From the IMG/VR virus record IMGVR_UViG_3300023174_000036, positions 186,001 to 250,000 of that record: DNA of 64,000 bases, one strand, 5' to 3'. How positions within the stretch are numbered: the first letter of the stretch is position 1; every line of letters begins with the position of its first letter. The position numbers and the translations under genes were made by a program. Below, piece after piece: positions 20,235 through 27,877 of the stretch. The notes under the pieces are model-generated. The model was not told the origin of the DNA, did not search any database, and worked only from the letters and a program-made list of their open reading frames with translations. Origin of the DNA: a virus.

Positions 20235-20772
20235 AACTAATCAAGTTCCAGTTGATAATTTTCCACTGGTTATTAAGATAACCCTTCTTGTCAGCTTGAT
20301 AATCAAGAGCCCACGCATGTTCCCACCAGTCGATCAATAGTATAATATCCATCTTAATTTCGTGATTCTTAATGGTTTTAATACTGCCATCTCTAGCCAA
20401 GTAAGCCCAGCCACTGCCCTGTATTTTCATTGCTGTTTTAGAAAATTCGTCCTTGAATCTATCAAAACTTTTGAAATGTTTGTTGATAAAGTTTTCAGCA
20501 ATGTGCTCAGGTTTGTTAGAGTTGGTAGGAGATTGGAATTGTCTAAAATATATGTCGTGTAAAAAAGCACCAGCTTCGTTGAAATCCGGGTCGCCTTCGC
20601 CCTTGTTGTATCGATCCACATAGCCTTTATAAAGCTGGCCATAATGATAATCTATAGTTTTTTTGCTCAAACTTCGACCCAGCCCACCAGCGGCGTAGGG
20701 CAATGGTGCTTGTTCTAAGGTAGTGGGAGTTTTACCTTCATTTAGGGTCACATATTTGATAAAATTATACAT
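20212..20772 (-). CDS. Fe/Mn superoxide dismutase
   Basis: This 186-residue protein is a complete Fe/Mn SOD, converting superoxide to peroxide and oxygen. All four metal ligands are visible: His in TIDYHYGQLYKGYV, His in AGAFLHDIYFRQF, and Asp and His in LLIDWWEHAWALDY. GSGWAYLARDGS and the C-terminal GYLNNQWKIINWN also match the family. The second-sphere Tyr (equivalent to Tyr34 of E. coli FeSOD) is kept, but the gateway His30 position is Leu. The first 40 residues are unlike cellular SODs. No Shine-Dalgarno site precedes the ATG, only AATAAATAC and four bases. It could protect Fe-S enzymes during infection, which is inference. Confidence 0.93.
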   Translation of the reverse strand: MYNFIKYVTLNEGKTPTTLEQAPLPYAAGGLGRSLSKKTIDYHYGQLYKGYVDRYNKGEGDPDFNEAGAFLHDIYFRQFQSPTNSNKPEHIAENFINKHFKSFDRFKDEFSKTAMKIQGSGWAYLARDGSIKTIKNHEIKMDIILLIDWWEHAWALDYQADKKGYLNNQWKIINWNLISSRIGRVS

Positions 20773-20777
20773 GATTG

Positions 20778-20785
20778 TATTTATT
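20778..20785 (-). promoter_or_regulatory. Putative late-type box AATAAATA directly before SOD start
   Basis: On the minus strand AATAAATAC is followed by AATC and the SOD ATG. No ribosome-binding site fits in between. The spacing implies a nearly leaderless transcript if the box is used. Confidence 0.35.
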
Positions 20786-20916
20786 GTTAAATAACTCAGT
20801 CAAGTGATCAATAGGGTATCCAAGGATCCGCAAGTTAAGAATTTTCCCTATTTCTTCTTGGCACAGCTAATGTAGCTCAACGGCGAATTGGCGCTTGACA
20901 CCTTAAAGGAAAAGAT

Positions 20917-21147
20917 ATGTTACATCACATTAAAAAATTATTTGGTATTAAACCAAAGGCAGAAGTTCAACCAGAAGCTCCTTATAAAGTTGAAGTTGCA
21001 ACTGTAGCAGAACCAACACCAGTTGCGGTTCAAGCTTCTGAAGCTATGGTTGAATCAGTTGCTCCAGCTAAGAAAAAACCTGCGGCTAAAAAAGCACCAG
21101 CGGCTAAAAAGCCACGTGCTCCAAAAGCACCTAAAGTAGCAAAATAA
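20917..21147 (+). CDS. Lys/Ala/Pro-rich histone H1-like small protein
   Basis: This 76-residue protein has an N-terminal MLHHIKKLFGIKP segment, an acidic/Val-rich middle, and a C-terminal tail of KKPAAKKAPAAKKPRAP-type repeats from about residue 50. Such tails are typical of histone H1-like and other DNA-binding bacterial proteins. An AAGGA ribosome-binding site lies just upstream. It is the only plus-strand gene here besides the zinc-ribbon gene and ends in a strong bidirectional terminator. Non-specific DNA binding or condensation is likely; a precise role is unknown. Confidence 0.82.
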   Translation: MLHHIKKLFGIKPKAEVQPEAPYKVEVATVAEPTPVAVQASEAMVESVAPAKKKPAAKKAPAAKKPRAPKAPKVAK

Positions 21148-21173
21148 TATAAGGGCATTACGCCCTTATATTA
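21145..21173. terminator. Bidirectional rho-independent terminator
   Basis: A perfect 12-bp stem (21145-21156 with 21162-21173) closes a 5-base loop. The AT-rich outer stem supplies T-runs on both strands and TTTT follows on the minus strand. It separates two convergent genes, and the stop codon of the minus-strand gene lies in the stem. Confidence 0.85.
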
Positions 21174-21377
21174 AAACTTGCTTAATTGCTGAGAGTAATT
21201 GGCCATATCCTCTTGAATTTTAGCCCGACGTTGATCATTCAATTTGGGATTTTCTTCCAGCTCTTCTCTAAGGGTTTCCAACCTGTGTATCAGTTGTTCT
21301 CGAGATAGTTTTGGGTTTGATGAACGAGCATTTTGACGTTGTGAGTTGTGTTGACTTTTTTTAGGATTGTAACCCAT
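21171..21377 (-). CDS. Small charged helical protein, function unknown
   Basis: This 68-residue protein is rich in Lys, Arg, Glu and Gln. From about residue 22 it is one long predicted amphipathic helix (LSREQLIHRLETLREELEEN, then KLNDQRRAKIQEDM), so a coiled coil is likely. The N-terminal 20 residues are basic and disordered. It lies between the terminator and the UV endonuclease gene, 18 bases downstream of the latter, and is probably co-transcribed with it. No family is recognised. Confidence 0.72.
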   Translation of the reverse strand: MGYNPKKSQHNSQRQNARSSNPKLSREQLIHRLETLREELEENPKLNDQRRAKIQEDMANYSQQLSKF

Positions 21378-21395
21378 TTGTTTGTTTCATTTTTC

Positions 21396-22418
21396 CTATA
21401 CTAATTTGAGTTCTACGGCTCTGTTGTAAACTTGTTCACTGCTCAAATTTTTGCCTTTGCTTTCGCACATGATATCAAAGTTTTCCCAGAAACTGAGTGC
21501 CCAGTCTGTTACGGGCTGGTTCCAGTACCAGTCACTGTGTGCTCGCATTTTTTGTTTCTTGTAGCCTGCGGCTATCAGATCAGAATGATTGGGTAATACA
21601 TCGATAGGATGATCAACCAGCACATCTTCTCTTGATACACTGTAATGGCACACCGGCCTCACTCCACGCCATGAATCGATAATACGTTTGACTCTGTCGT
21701 CTGTGGGCTGAATGTATTCACCAGTGCGTATCCAATGGTGGTGCAGATCCAGCACAAGAGCACAGCTATCCACCAATTCAATACTGCTGTCCACACCCCA
21801 GCAATTTTCATCATTCTCAATGGTGATGCAGTTACGAGCTTCGGGACTCAACTTCTTTATTGTTTCTTTGATACCTTCAGGACCACGTTTGCCTGAGATA
21901 TGCACATTTATCTTCATATCCTGGAATGTTTTACCAAAGCCCATCCAGCGAGCCATATCCGCATGATATTCAAATTCTTCAATTGAACGTTCCACAATGC
22001 CTGGATTTTCCGAAGCAAGTACACAGAACTGTCCGGGATGGAAACTGATACGCACATCATGCTTACGAGCGGCTTCACCTACTGGAGCAAAGATGCGTTC
22101 ACAGTGGCGTTGTTGATCTGGATGTTGCCACCACACAATCCAATCTTTTTCAGTATAACCACTCAGCATTTCGGATCCAATACGCATCATTCTGCGTTCG
22201 GCAGGTAGAGTAGCAACCTTCTCAATCATTTTGATTGCGGCTGATGTGTTGTGATTCATCAGGTCATATTGACGCTGTTCAGCTTCTAACGGATGCTCAC
22301 GCAACCATCGCATGGTGGTACTGCGACCATTCATCACTCTGTTGGCGGCATTGACCTTCATGCCTCTCACTTCGCTAGCATCGTCTAACCATTTGCAAGC
22401 ATAGCCTATACGTTTCAT
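21396..22418 (-). CDS. UV-damage endonuclease, UVDE family
   Basis: This 340-residue TIM-barrel enzyme nicks DNA 5' of UV photoproducts. The order of motifs fits UVDE: MKRIGYACKW at the N-terminus, RRMMRIGSEM, VRISFHPGQFCVLAS, KINVHISGKRG, NCITIENDENCWG, ALVLDLHHHWI and a C-terminal RAHSDWYW. These carry the His, Glu and Asp residues that bind the metal cluster. I place the start at 22418, where an AAAGG site lies 5 bases upstream; upstream extension would need a TTG start with no site. It follows the QueD-like gene and a small membrane-protein gene in one operon. Repair of sunlight damage to phage DNA is likely. Confidence 0.93.
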   Translation of the reverse strand: MKRIGYACKWLDDASEVRGMKVNAANRVMNGRSTTMRWLREHPLEAEQRQYDLMNHNTSAAIKMIEKVATLPAERRMMRIGSEMLSGYTEKDWIVWWQHPDQQRHCERIFAPVGEAARKHDVRISFHPGQFCVLASENPGIVERSIEEFEYHADMARWMGFGKTFQDMKINVHISGKRGPEGIKETIKKLSPEARNCITIENDENCWGVDSSIELVDSCALVLDLHHHWIRTGEYIQPTDDRVKRIIDSWRGVRPVCHYSVSREDVLVDHPIDVLPNHSDLIAAGYKKQKMRAHSDWYWNQPVTDWALSFWENFDIMCESKGKNLSSEQVYNRAVELKLV

Positions 22419-22426
22419 GTGTGCCT

Positions 22427-22612
22427 TTACCAGTGTCGTATGACACCTAAGATTATAAAAATGTTTGTAAGTACATATGATAACACAATCAAAGTACGAA
22501 TGCAAGCAATACGGTCCGATTCCTCGTCCGTACTGCCTGATTTTTCACCTAATGCTTTGGCCCAGAGTCGCCAAATATCTTTAGCCTTGGTAGATAGCCG
22601 AATTGGCCCCAT
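22427..22612 (-). CDS. Small membrane protein between QueD and UVDE
   Basis: This 61-residue gene fills the gap between the QueD-like and UVDE genes. It starts inside the last 32 bases of the former and its stop touches the ribosome-binding site of the latter. A charged N-terminal half (RLWAKALGEKSG) is followed by one transmembrane helix of about 20 residues (LIVLSYVLTNIFIILGVIRH). The small RLWAKALGEK plus C-terminal membrane helix layout recalls small conserved T4-like phage proteins, but no function is known. A GTG start at 22636 is an alternative that would add eight residues. Confidence 0.75.
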   Translation of the reverse strand: MGPIRLSTKAKDIWRLWAKALGEKSGSTDEESDRIACIRTLIVLSYVLTNIFIILGVIRHW

Positions 22613-23030
22613 GTTCTGCACACTCCACTTTGACACAATAACAACGATTATTAGTTTTTTCTCTAATCAATTTATCAGCAAAATTGAAAGCATGTTCTGC
22701 AAACTTTTCTGCACCCACACCATCAAAGATTCGTATCTCTGCTAGATCCAATGCTTCCAGTTCTTGGAATTTGGCCAAGTGTGGATCATTTTTATCCAAA
22801 GCCAACTTGTGATCAAAGTGATCTTCCAGCCATGCTTTCAGCGATTTGAGTCCGCCAAAGTCCACTGCCCAGTTTTTGTTGTCTAATTCATCACAGCCAA
22901 AAGTGAATGTGAACGCTAGACTGTAACCATGTAGTAAATGACAATGCGAATGATCTGCATTTGGTTGTCTAAACACAGCACTGAGTCCAATGTTGTGTCC
23001 GTAATGTTTTGTTGAGTAATACTTTGCCAT
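22581..23030 (-). CDS. QueD-like 6-pyruvoyl-tetrahydropterin synthase family protein
   Basis: This 149-residue protein belongs to the PTPS/QueD fold: HCHLLHGYSLAFTF, WAVDFGGLKSLKAWL and LEDHFDHKLALDKNDP follow the family order. QueD makes 6-carboxytetrahydropterin, a precursor of queuosine and of 7-deazaguanine DNA bases. The nucleophile Cys30 and His34 are present, but by alignment two of three zinc ligands differ: the His of FxAAH is Phe20 and the second His of HGH is Tyr36. Nearby His residues (DHSH) might compensate. AGGA precedes the chosen ATG. It leads the operon with UVDE from a sigma70-like promoter. No other preQ0 gene is seen in the window. Confidence 0.87.
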   Translation of the reverse strand: MAKYYSTKHYGHNIGLSAVFRQPNADHSHCHLLHGYSLAFTFTFGCDELDNKNWAVDFGGLKSLKAWLEDHFDHKLALDKNDPHLAKFQELEALDLAEIRIFDGVGAEKFAEHAFNFADKLIREKTNNRCYCVKVECAEHGANSAIYQG

Positions 23031-23102
23031 TGTTGTTTTTCCTATTAACAATGACACGCAGAGTTTATATTGCGGGATGAGCGTCTAAGTCCGCATAATA
23101 TA

Positions 23103-23130
23103 ATTATACGCTTTTACAGCGTATGGTCAA
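23103..23130 (-). promoter_or_regulatory. Sigma70-like promoter of the QueD-UVDE operon
   Basis: On the minus strand TTGACC (23130-23125) and TATAAT (23108-23103) are separated by 16 bases, about 70 bases before the QueD-like start. A hairpin occupies the spacer. Confidence 0.6.
23106..23124 (-). terminator. Hairpin at end of tail gene, inside promoter spacer
   Basis: ATACGCT and AGCGTAT form a 7-bp stem with a 5-base loop, directly after the stop of the 403-residue tail gene and within the spacer of the next promoter. It is followed by AT-rich but not T-only sequence, so it may be a weak terminator or an operator. Confidence 0.4.
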
Positions 23131-23132
23131 GT

Positions 23133-24344
23133 TTATTGGCGACCAATTGCACCAAATGGTAACCATTGTCCAGGCGTACCAGACGAAATGCACACCCAAC
23201 CAACGTAACCGCTTTCAACTGGATTCTCATTCCATTGGATATCACCTTTGTTGAACTGTCCTTCGGTTGGAACTTGACTACCTTTGATAAATTTCTTATT
23301 ATTCAAAGTAACTGCACCATCAACGGTTAAATCTGAAGTGGTGGCAATTGGACCAAATATCTTAACTGGTCTGCGACCAAAGTTTGGATTACCAACAATG
23401 ATTTCGTCATTACTGCCATAAAATATATCTTCTTCATTGATGGAGATTTTATGGTGTTTGTTACTGTTAGTGCCTTGTGCAGTTACAGATAAACTTTCAA
23501 TACCGTTGTTAATAAACACAGATTTAAAACTTGCGTTGCTTAGTCTAGCATTTAAATTGCCTTGTATTTCAGCATCACCAGTAACGGTCAACCACTGTAG
23601 TGGTCCCACAGTGATTAGGTTACTGTTAACCACACTTGAACCCAAATCAGTCGCACTCAATACAGATCTACCATTTATATGATATGCTTGCTGGTCATCC
23701 AGATCCAAGGATGTACTGGCCCATAATCTATCAGGACCATCACGCATGATCAACTGACGAGTAATACGATCTGCAGACCAAATTAAACCCAAACCGTATA
23801 TGCTGCCGTCTCTATTGGCTTTGAATTCTAACGGACTGTTACGTTCAACACGAGTATCTGAAACAAAATTGTCAACGTGCAAAGACCCATGCACTCGCAA
23901 TACACCAGATTTTCCAGCTTCATTTCCAATAACTACTTCACCGTTGCTTTTTACAAGTATGCGTGGAATATTGTCAGAAATGATAGCAACATCGCTAGTG
24001 GAATAAGTTCCAAAATGTGCAATACCAGGCTCAGGGCTTCCAATAGCAATTTCAACGTCGTTGTCTAAAATACTGATGCTGGCGTTGGCATCTAAAGTGC
24101 CAAGACCCAATCGGCCGTTTGAGCTGTTAAAATGTGCAAATTCTGCCAGTGTGGTAGTGCCTGATACTTCTAAACTTTTAAGAGTACCAATTTCTCTTAG
24201 ATTACTTTTAGTAACAGTAATACCAAGCTCAGTGCTTGATAACACAGGAGTATTATCAATTTTGTAAGCGTGATCAGCAGACAGATCTAGGTTACTATCT
24301 GCCCATAATCTATCGTTTCGTACGGTTAATTGTTGTGTTGTCAT
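23133..24344 (-). CDS. Tail-fibre-like structural protein with two internal repeats
   Basis: This 403-residue protein has two copies of a module of about 55 residues: RLWADSNLDLSADHAYKID (near residue 12) and RLWASTSLDLDDQQAYHIN (near 205). Each continues into a VLSxTxLG segment, a VxxSNL segment and a short beta strand. The middle is beta-rich (GxLRVHGSLHV, GEVVIGNEAG), as in phage fibres. The C-terminus GYVGWVCISSGTPGQWLPFG is a frequent fibre end. It stands alone between the QueD operon and a sigma70-driven gene, with a GATAAATA box upstream. A separate fibre or fibre tip is likely. Confidence 0.85.
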   Translation of the reverse strand: MTTQQLTVRNDRLWADSNLDLSADHAYKIDNTPVLSSTELGITVTKSNLREIGTLKSLEVSGTTTLAEFAHFNSSNGRLGLGTLDANASISILDNDVEIAIGSPEPGIAHFGTYSTSDVAIISDNIPRILVKSNGEVVIGNEAGKSGVLRVHGSLHVDNFVSDTRVERNSPLEFKANRDGSIYGLGLIWSADRITRQLIMRDGPDRLWASTSLDLDDQQAYHINGRSVLSATDLGSSVVNSNLITVGPLQWLTVTGDAEIQGNLNARLSNASFKSVFINNGIESLSVTAQGTNSNKHHKISINEEDIFYGSNDEIIVGNPNFGRRPVKIFGPIATTSDLTVDGAVTLNNKKFIKGSQVPTEGQFNKGDIQWNENPVESGYVGWVCISSGTPGQWLPFGAIGRQ

Positions 24345-24364
24345 AATGGAGTCTCTTTATCTAA

Positions 24365-24372
24365 TATTTATC
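24365..24372 (-). promoter_or_regulatory. Putative late-type promoter GATAAATA before 403-residue tail gene
   Basis: GATAAATA on the minus strand lies 20 bases before the ATG at 24344. The gene is structural, so late expression fits. Confidence 0.5.
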
Positions 24373-24398
24373 AGAGACTCCATCAATGAACTACCAAA

Positions 24399-25595
24399 TT
24401 ATGCTACCTTAAGCAAGATGGTATCTTCGTTAATACGGCCGTTTAATTTGGTGTCCGTAGCGTTAATGTCATCTAAGAATTTACGCAACTGCACCTTGCC
24501 CGCGGCCTTGAACTCTTTGAGTTTTTCTTCGGGCTTACGTATAGTCTTTTGAATACTGGTAAACTCGTTAAAGTTGGTAATTGTAGTACCTTTGACGTTT
24601 AATGTGTTAAACTCTGCGGCCACATACTTGCCCAGTTTACGAGTTTTGGTATTAAAAATCCACAGTTCGCCAGCACCGATAATGTCAGTGGGATTAATCG
24701 AAACAAGTTTCAAAGGCTCATTTGTCTTCATAAACTTGAGTTTAGCAACTAACTTTTCTTTTGGAACTGCTTTAGTTTTACGTGGAGCACGATTAACTTT
24801 GGCTTCTTGTGCCAGCATATCGCAAGCACTCATAATCTCTTGATAAAAAGCAATCAAGTTCTTAATTTGCTTACGGCTACGGTGGCTATAGCCCTCTTTG
24901 AGCTGTTCATCTGCCTTACCGCTAGCCAACTCTTCAAGCTCAGCTAAATCCCTACTGTAGAGGGTTTTAATGATTCTAGCATGTGCCGCTTTGACTTCCT
25001 TGCCTTTCAGCAAGTTAAGCATTTTAAATGCTTTAGGATCAAAGTTTTCTGGATCTGCGTGGAAACCTTCGATGGCGTCTTCAATTTCTTCAGTCATACG
25101 CAAGGCAGATTCTTTAACACGCTCTTGAATAGTGGGTTGCGCCACCGTGGGCTTTACTTCGACAACTGCTTCTTCGTCTACGTCGTCTTTACCCTGTGCA
25201 ACGATTTGCACAATTTCGTTACGCAACCAAACTGTAGTGTCTCGGCCCTTGTTAAAATCTTCACGAACAGCAGGCATACCTCGAAGCAAGCAACTGGCAA
25301 TGGCACCCATTGTGACATTACAACGATTATCTTTGGTTCGCTTGAAAGCCGCAATGTCTTCTTTGGTACAACCAATAGTAGTCATCCATTTGATAACAGC
25401 AGGCTTCAAATCCTTGCCCGAAAATTCCAAACGATAGTAGCTCATAGCACTGTGAAAATGGCGCATGAATTGATCAGCGTCCATAGTTTCACAACCTTCC
25501 CAAGTTGGGCTGTGATCCTTAACCGCTTTGGTGCGATGTGCAATCACTTGCTTTTTGGTTACACGAGTTTTTGTTGCTGGTGCTTTAGTAGCCAT
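24399..25595 (-). CDS. 398-residue basic protein, function unknown
   Basis: The start at 25595 is set by an AGGAG site 6 bases upstream. The N-terminus is basic (TKAPATKTRVTKKQVIAH), followed by two mostly helical parts (about 30-130 and 165-265) and a C-terminal third that is mixed alpha/beta (GAGELWIFNTKTRKLGKYVA). A Lys/Arg-rich linker lies near 285-300. There is no signal peptide, membrane segment or recognised catalytic motif. It has its own perfect sigma70 promoter, so it is probably expressed early, and nucleic-acid binding is possible. I do not recognise a family. Confidence 0.85.
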   Translation of the reverse strand: MATKAPATKTRVTKKQVIAHRTKAVKDHSPTWEGCETMDADQFMRHFHSAMSYYRLEFSGKDLKPAVIKWMTTIGCTKEDIAAFKRTKDNRCNVTMGAIASCLLRGMPAVREDFNKGRDTTVWLRNEIVQIVAQGKDDVDEEAVVEVKPTVAQPTIQERVKESALRMTEEIEDAIEGFHADPENFDPKAFKMLNLLKGKEVKAAHARIIKTLYSRDLAELEELASGKADEQLKEGYSHRSRKQIKNLIAFYQEIMSACDMLAQEAKVNRAPRKTKAVPKEKLVAKLKFMKTNEPLKLVSINPTDIIGAGELWIFNTKTRKLGKYVAAEFNTLNVKGTTITNFNEFTSIQKTIRKPEEKLKEFKAAGKVQLRKFLDDINATDTKLNGRINEDTILLKVA

Positions 25596-25625
25596 TTCTG
25601 CTCCTGTTTGTTTAACAATATACAT

Positions 25626-25654
25626 ATTATACTGCCAAACTGCGGTGTTGTCAA
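25626..25654 (-). promoter_or_regulatory. Perfect sigma70 promoter
   Basis: On the minus strand TTGACA (25654-25649) and TATAAT (25631-25626) stand 17 bases apart, 30 bases before the start of the 398-residue gene, overlapping the 3' end of the upstream gene. It matches the host vegetative consensus at all twelve bases, as expected of an early phage promoter. Confidence 0.85.
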
Positions 25655-26460
25655 CCAGACAATTTTCTTATTGTACTGTCATTTTTGGGCAAAATTCCCA
25701 AATTAACATAATCTAAATATTGATTTAAATTGATTTTTTTATTTAATATTTTTGAATGAAAATATTCATGTTTAAAATTATTTACATCCAACTCTTGAAT
25801 AGACTGTGTTATCAAATCAACTAGTATCTTTATATTAGGTTCGGATAAATGGTTTGAACGTGGGTCAAATCCAATCATATTACCACGATACTCGTCGTTG
25901 GAATAAAAATCATAAATTTCATTTCTAGAAATATGCCCTAGATACACATCGGGCATTAAAAAATTTTTTGGCATCGCATACGGTAATTTTTCACGGAACG
26001 GTAAATTCTTCAATAAAATAAATTTTACGCTTGGTTTAGCGTATGCATAGTTAATTAGAGAATGTATATAGCTTTGTTGATTTATGTCTATCAGTCTATA
26101 GTCTTGGTTTACCAAGTACCATTCAATAAATGATTTATTATCACAATACCAAGTGTCTCTATAATTGTCTGGCACATCATGCACATAATTACTAGCCTTG
26201 TTAGGCACATTGTCGGTTACATATCTAAGATTTACTCTGCCAGCAGTAGTCATTACAAAACAAATTATATCATCATCAGCAATAACATTATTACTAATGT
26301 CTCTGCAAATATTAAGCATAGAAAATTCCGTACTACTGCCACCTACTGCTTGGTTGATTAATGGGATACCAAGGCTTTTGGATAGCAGTTTAGGCCAACT
26401 ATCTTGACTATAGTCATACTCGGCCGCATAACTACATCCGTAAATTCTTAGGGTACTCAT
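25651..26460 (-). CDS. SGNH/GDSL-hydrolase-like protein 1
   Basis: This 269-residue protein opens with LRIYGCSYAAEYDY, where GCS stands in the place of the block I GDS of SGNH hydrolases. VGGSSTEFSML gives a block II-like Gly, and DPRSNHLSEPN near residue 195 gives the DxxH-like block V. Family members are esterases, often removing or adding acyl groups on sugars. Its start overlaps the stop of a second SGNH-like gene as ATGA. Because the block I Asp is replaced by Cys, activity is uncertain, although the serine is kept. A role in processing the product of the neighbouring sugar-type genes is possible. Confidence 0.72.
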   Translation of the reverse strand: MSTLRIYGCSYAAEYDYSQDSWPKLLSKSLGIPLINQAVGGSSTEFSMLNICRDISNNVIADDDIICFVMTTAGRVNLRYVTDNVPNKASNYVHDVPDNYRDTWYCDNKSFIEWYLVNQDYRLIDINQQSYIHSLINYAYAKPSVKFILLKNLPFREKLPYAMPKNFLMPDVYLGHISRNEIYDFYSNDEYRGNMIGFDPRSNHLSEPNIKILVDLITQSIQELDVNNFKHEYFHSKILNKKINLNQYLDYVNLGILPKNDSTIRKLSG

Positions 26461-27128
26461 GGTAAACTCAATTCCACTAAACCAGTTGGGTTAATTAAAA
26501 TCAAATCAGCTAATCTATTTCCAAATTTTTGATTTTGGTCGTCTGTAAAATGGTTACGATTTGATTGATCTTCTGGGTAACCTGCCCATGCCCATAATCT
26601 TTCTTTGATAGTCATGCCATTTTGAAACACATAGTTTACAGTACTGTCAAAACACAGCAGATGTACCACATAAGGAATATTATAAGATGCGATGAGCGCA
26701 TCCAGTTCTAGATGCCAAGCCTGTTGTGCCCACCTACAATACTCTCCACACCATAGTTGTTCATAATAAGATACTGCCGCCTTAACAATTTTCTGTTGTG
26801 TAGATCTATCCATATCCAGATGTTCACCGTGCAACGCTATTTTTCCATGGCCAAGTATACCGCTATTGATACCACAATCCATGTCGTTGGGTATTCTATT
26901 TGGTTCAGTATGACACATTATCAAAACTTTTGGTACGCAAATTTCCAGCTCTGACAACAAACGTTTTCTAGTGCTCCACCACGAGCCTCCGCCAAATCCG
27001 TATCCTCGTGGGATGTTATTATAACCAGTCAATCGCTGACTTATAATCATAGGCCAGTCGTTGTGAGTGTCTCTATCTCCGCAAAAACTATCGCCCACTA
27101 TCAGTATGTCTTTGTGTTCAAACATCAT
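26457..27128 (-). CDS. SGNH/GDSL-hydrolase-like protein 2
   Basis: This 223-residue protein has a standard block I, ILIVGDSFCGDR (residues 8-19), with the nucleophilic Ser in GDS. GFGGGSWWSTRKRL gives the Gly-containing block II. NRNHFTDDQNQKFGNRLADL near 190-210 supplies the C-terminal catalytic His. It is probably an esterase or acetyltransferase-like enzyme acting on glycans, but the substrate is unknown. The ATG overlaps the stop of the cytidylyltransferase-cupin gene (TAATG) and the end overlaps the next SGNH-like gene, so all three are coupled. Confidence 0.78.
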   Translation of the reverse strand: MMFEHKDILIVGDSFCGDRDTHNDWPMIISQRLTGYNNIPRGYGFGGGSWWSTRKRLLSELEICVPKVLIMCHTEPNRIPNDMDCGINSGILGHGKIALHGEHLDMDRSTQQKIVKAAVSYYEQLWCGEYCRWAQQAWHLELDALIASYNIPYVVHLLCFDSTVNYVFQNGMTIKERLWAWAGYPEDQSNRNHFTDDQNQKFGNRLADLILINPTGLVELSLP

Positions 27129-27877
27129 TATTTTCTTTCTATATCCAATTCAGTGCAATTATCTCCGTATTGTATCTCTACCACATGCAAAATGTTGCTG
27201 CCAATGTTTTCAAGCTGATGCCATTCGCTTTTATGTATTTCAATAGTGCCATACTGTTTAATATCAGTATAGCCCAAATGCCAGTGTACTCGGGCTGAGC
27301 CCTGTGCCACAAACCAAAATTCCGTTCGATACGCATGACGTTGCATACTTAATTTCTCACCGGGATTAACTATTAGTTCTTTGGTTTTTACAGCGTTATT
27401 TATTTGAGATAACACACGCCATTCTCCCCATGTTCGGCCAACACGTTCGCCACTCCAGTTGCTCAAGATCCAACTACTTGAATTCTTTTTGTCTTCTCCG
27501 CCTACTCCAAACACAAATTGTAAATTTAAATATTCTTCGAGTAAATCCATTTCTGGAACATTATGTTGAGTCCTATCTCCGCCGTTGGCAAAAATAATAT
27601 CATGATTGGGAAAAATTGATCTGGCCTTACGTACAGCATCTTTGGCAGAGCCGTCGTTGTCATTAAAAGTAATAACTCTATCAACCACAGATAATGCCGC
27701 AATAATTGTGGCACGTTCTCCCCAAGGCATAAATGCCGCACCTTTCTTACGTGATAACCAAGCATCACTGTTAAGTCCAACAACTAATTTATCACCAAGC
27801 TGTCTGGCAGCATTAAAATACTCAATGTGTCCACTGTGTAATGGGTCAAATCCGCCTGTGACTAATACTATTTTCAT
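27128..27877 (-). CDS. Cytidylyltransferase-cupin fusion protein
   Basis: This 249-residue protein joins two domains. Residues 1-140 are a nucleotidyltransferase of the RfaE/HldE C-terminal type: TGGFDPLHSGHIEYF with the HxGH signature at 14-17, and GLNSDAWLSRKKG. Residues 150-249 resemble the cupin of type II mannose-6-phosphate isomerase/ManC proteins: WGEWRVL, LSMQRHAYRTEFWFVAQGSARV and SEWHQLENIG. The first domain would activate a sugar or alcohol phosphate to its CDP or ADP form. Start chosen at the ATG that overlaps the upstream stop as ATGA. The pairing of these two domains is unusual to me. Part of a nucleotide-sugar path is likely. Confidence 0.85.
   Translation of the reverse strand: MKIVLVTGGFDPLHSGHIEYFNAARQLGDKLVVGLNSDAWLSRKKGAAFMPWGERATIIAALSVVDRVITFNDNDGSAKDAVRKARSIFPNHDIIFANGGDRTQHNVPEMDLLEEYLNLQFVFGVGGEDKKNSSSWILSNWSGERVGRTWGEWRVLSQINNAVKTKELIVNPGEKLSMQRHAYRTEFWFVAQGSARVHWHLGYTDIKQYGTIEIHKSEWHQLENIGSNILHVVEIQYGDNCTELDIERK

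Noticed and set aside
20868-20916. tRNA-like stretch with TGTAGCTCAACGGC before the Lys-rich gene
   Set aside because: It looks like a D arm, but no acceptor stem, anticodon arm or TTCGA loop follows, and the gene's ribosome-binding site lies in the same segment.
20890-20916. TTGACA at about 20894 as a plus-strand promoter for the Lys-rich gene
   Set aside because: No -10 element fits at 16-18 bases; that position falls inside the start of the coding region.
23031-23102. preQ1-type riboswitch before the QueD-like gene
   Set aside because: The leader has a short GCGG/CCGC pairing but none of the conserved preQ1 aptamer sequence.
24981-25706. 241-codon open frame on the plus strand opposite the 398-residue gene
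   Set aside because: It is antisense to a gene with its own promoter and ribosome-binding site, its product is Phe/Cys-rich without a motif, and it has no start signal.
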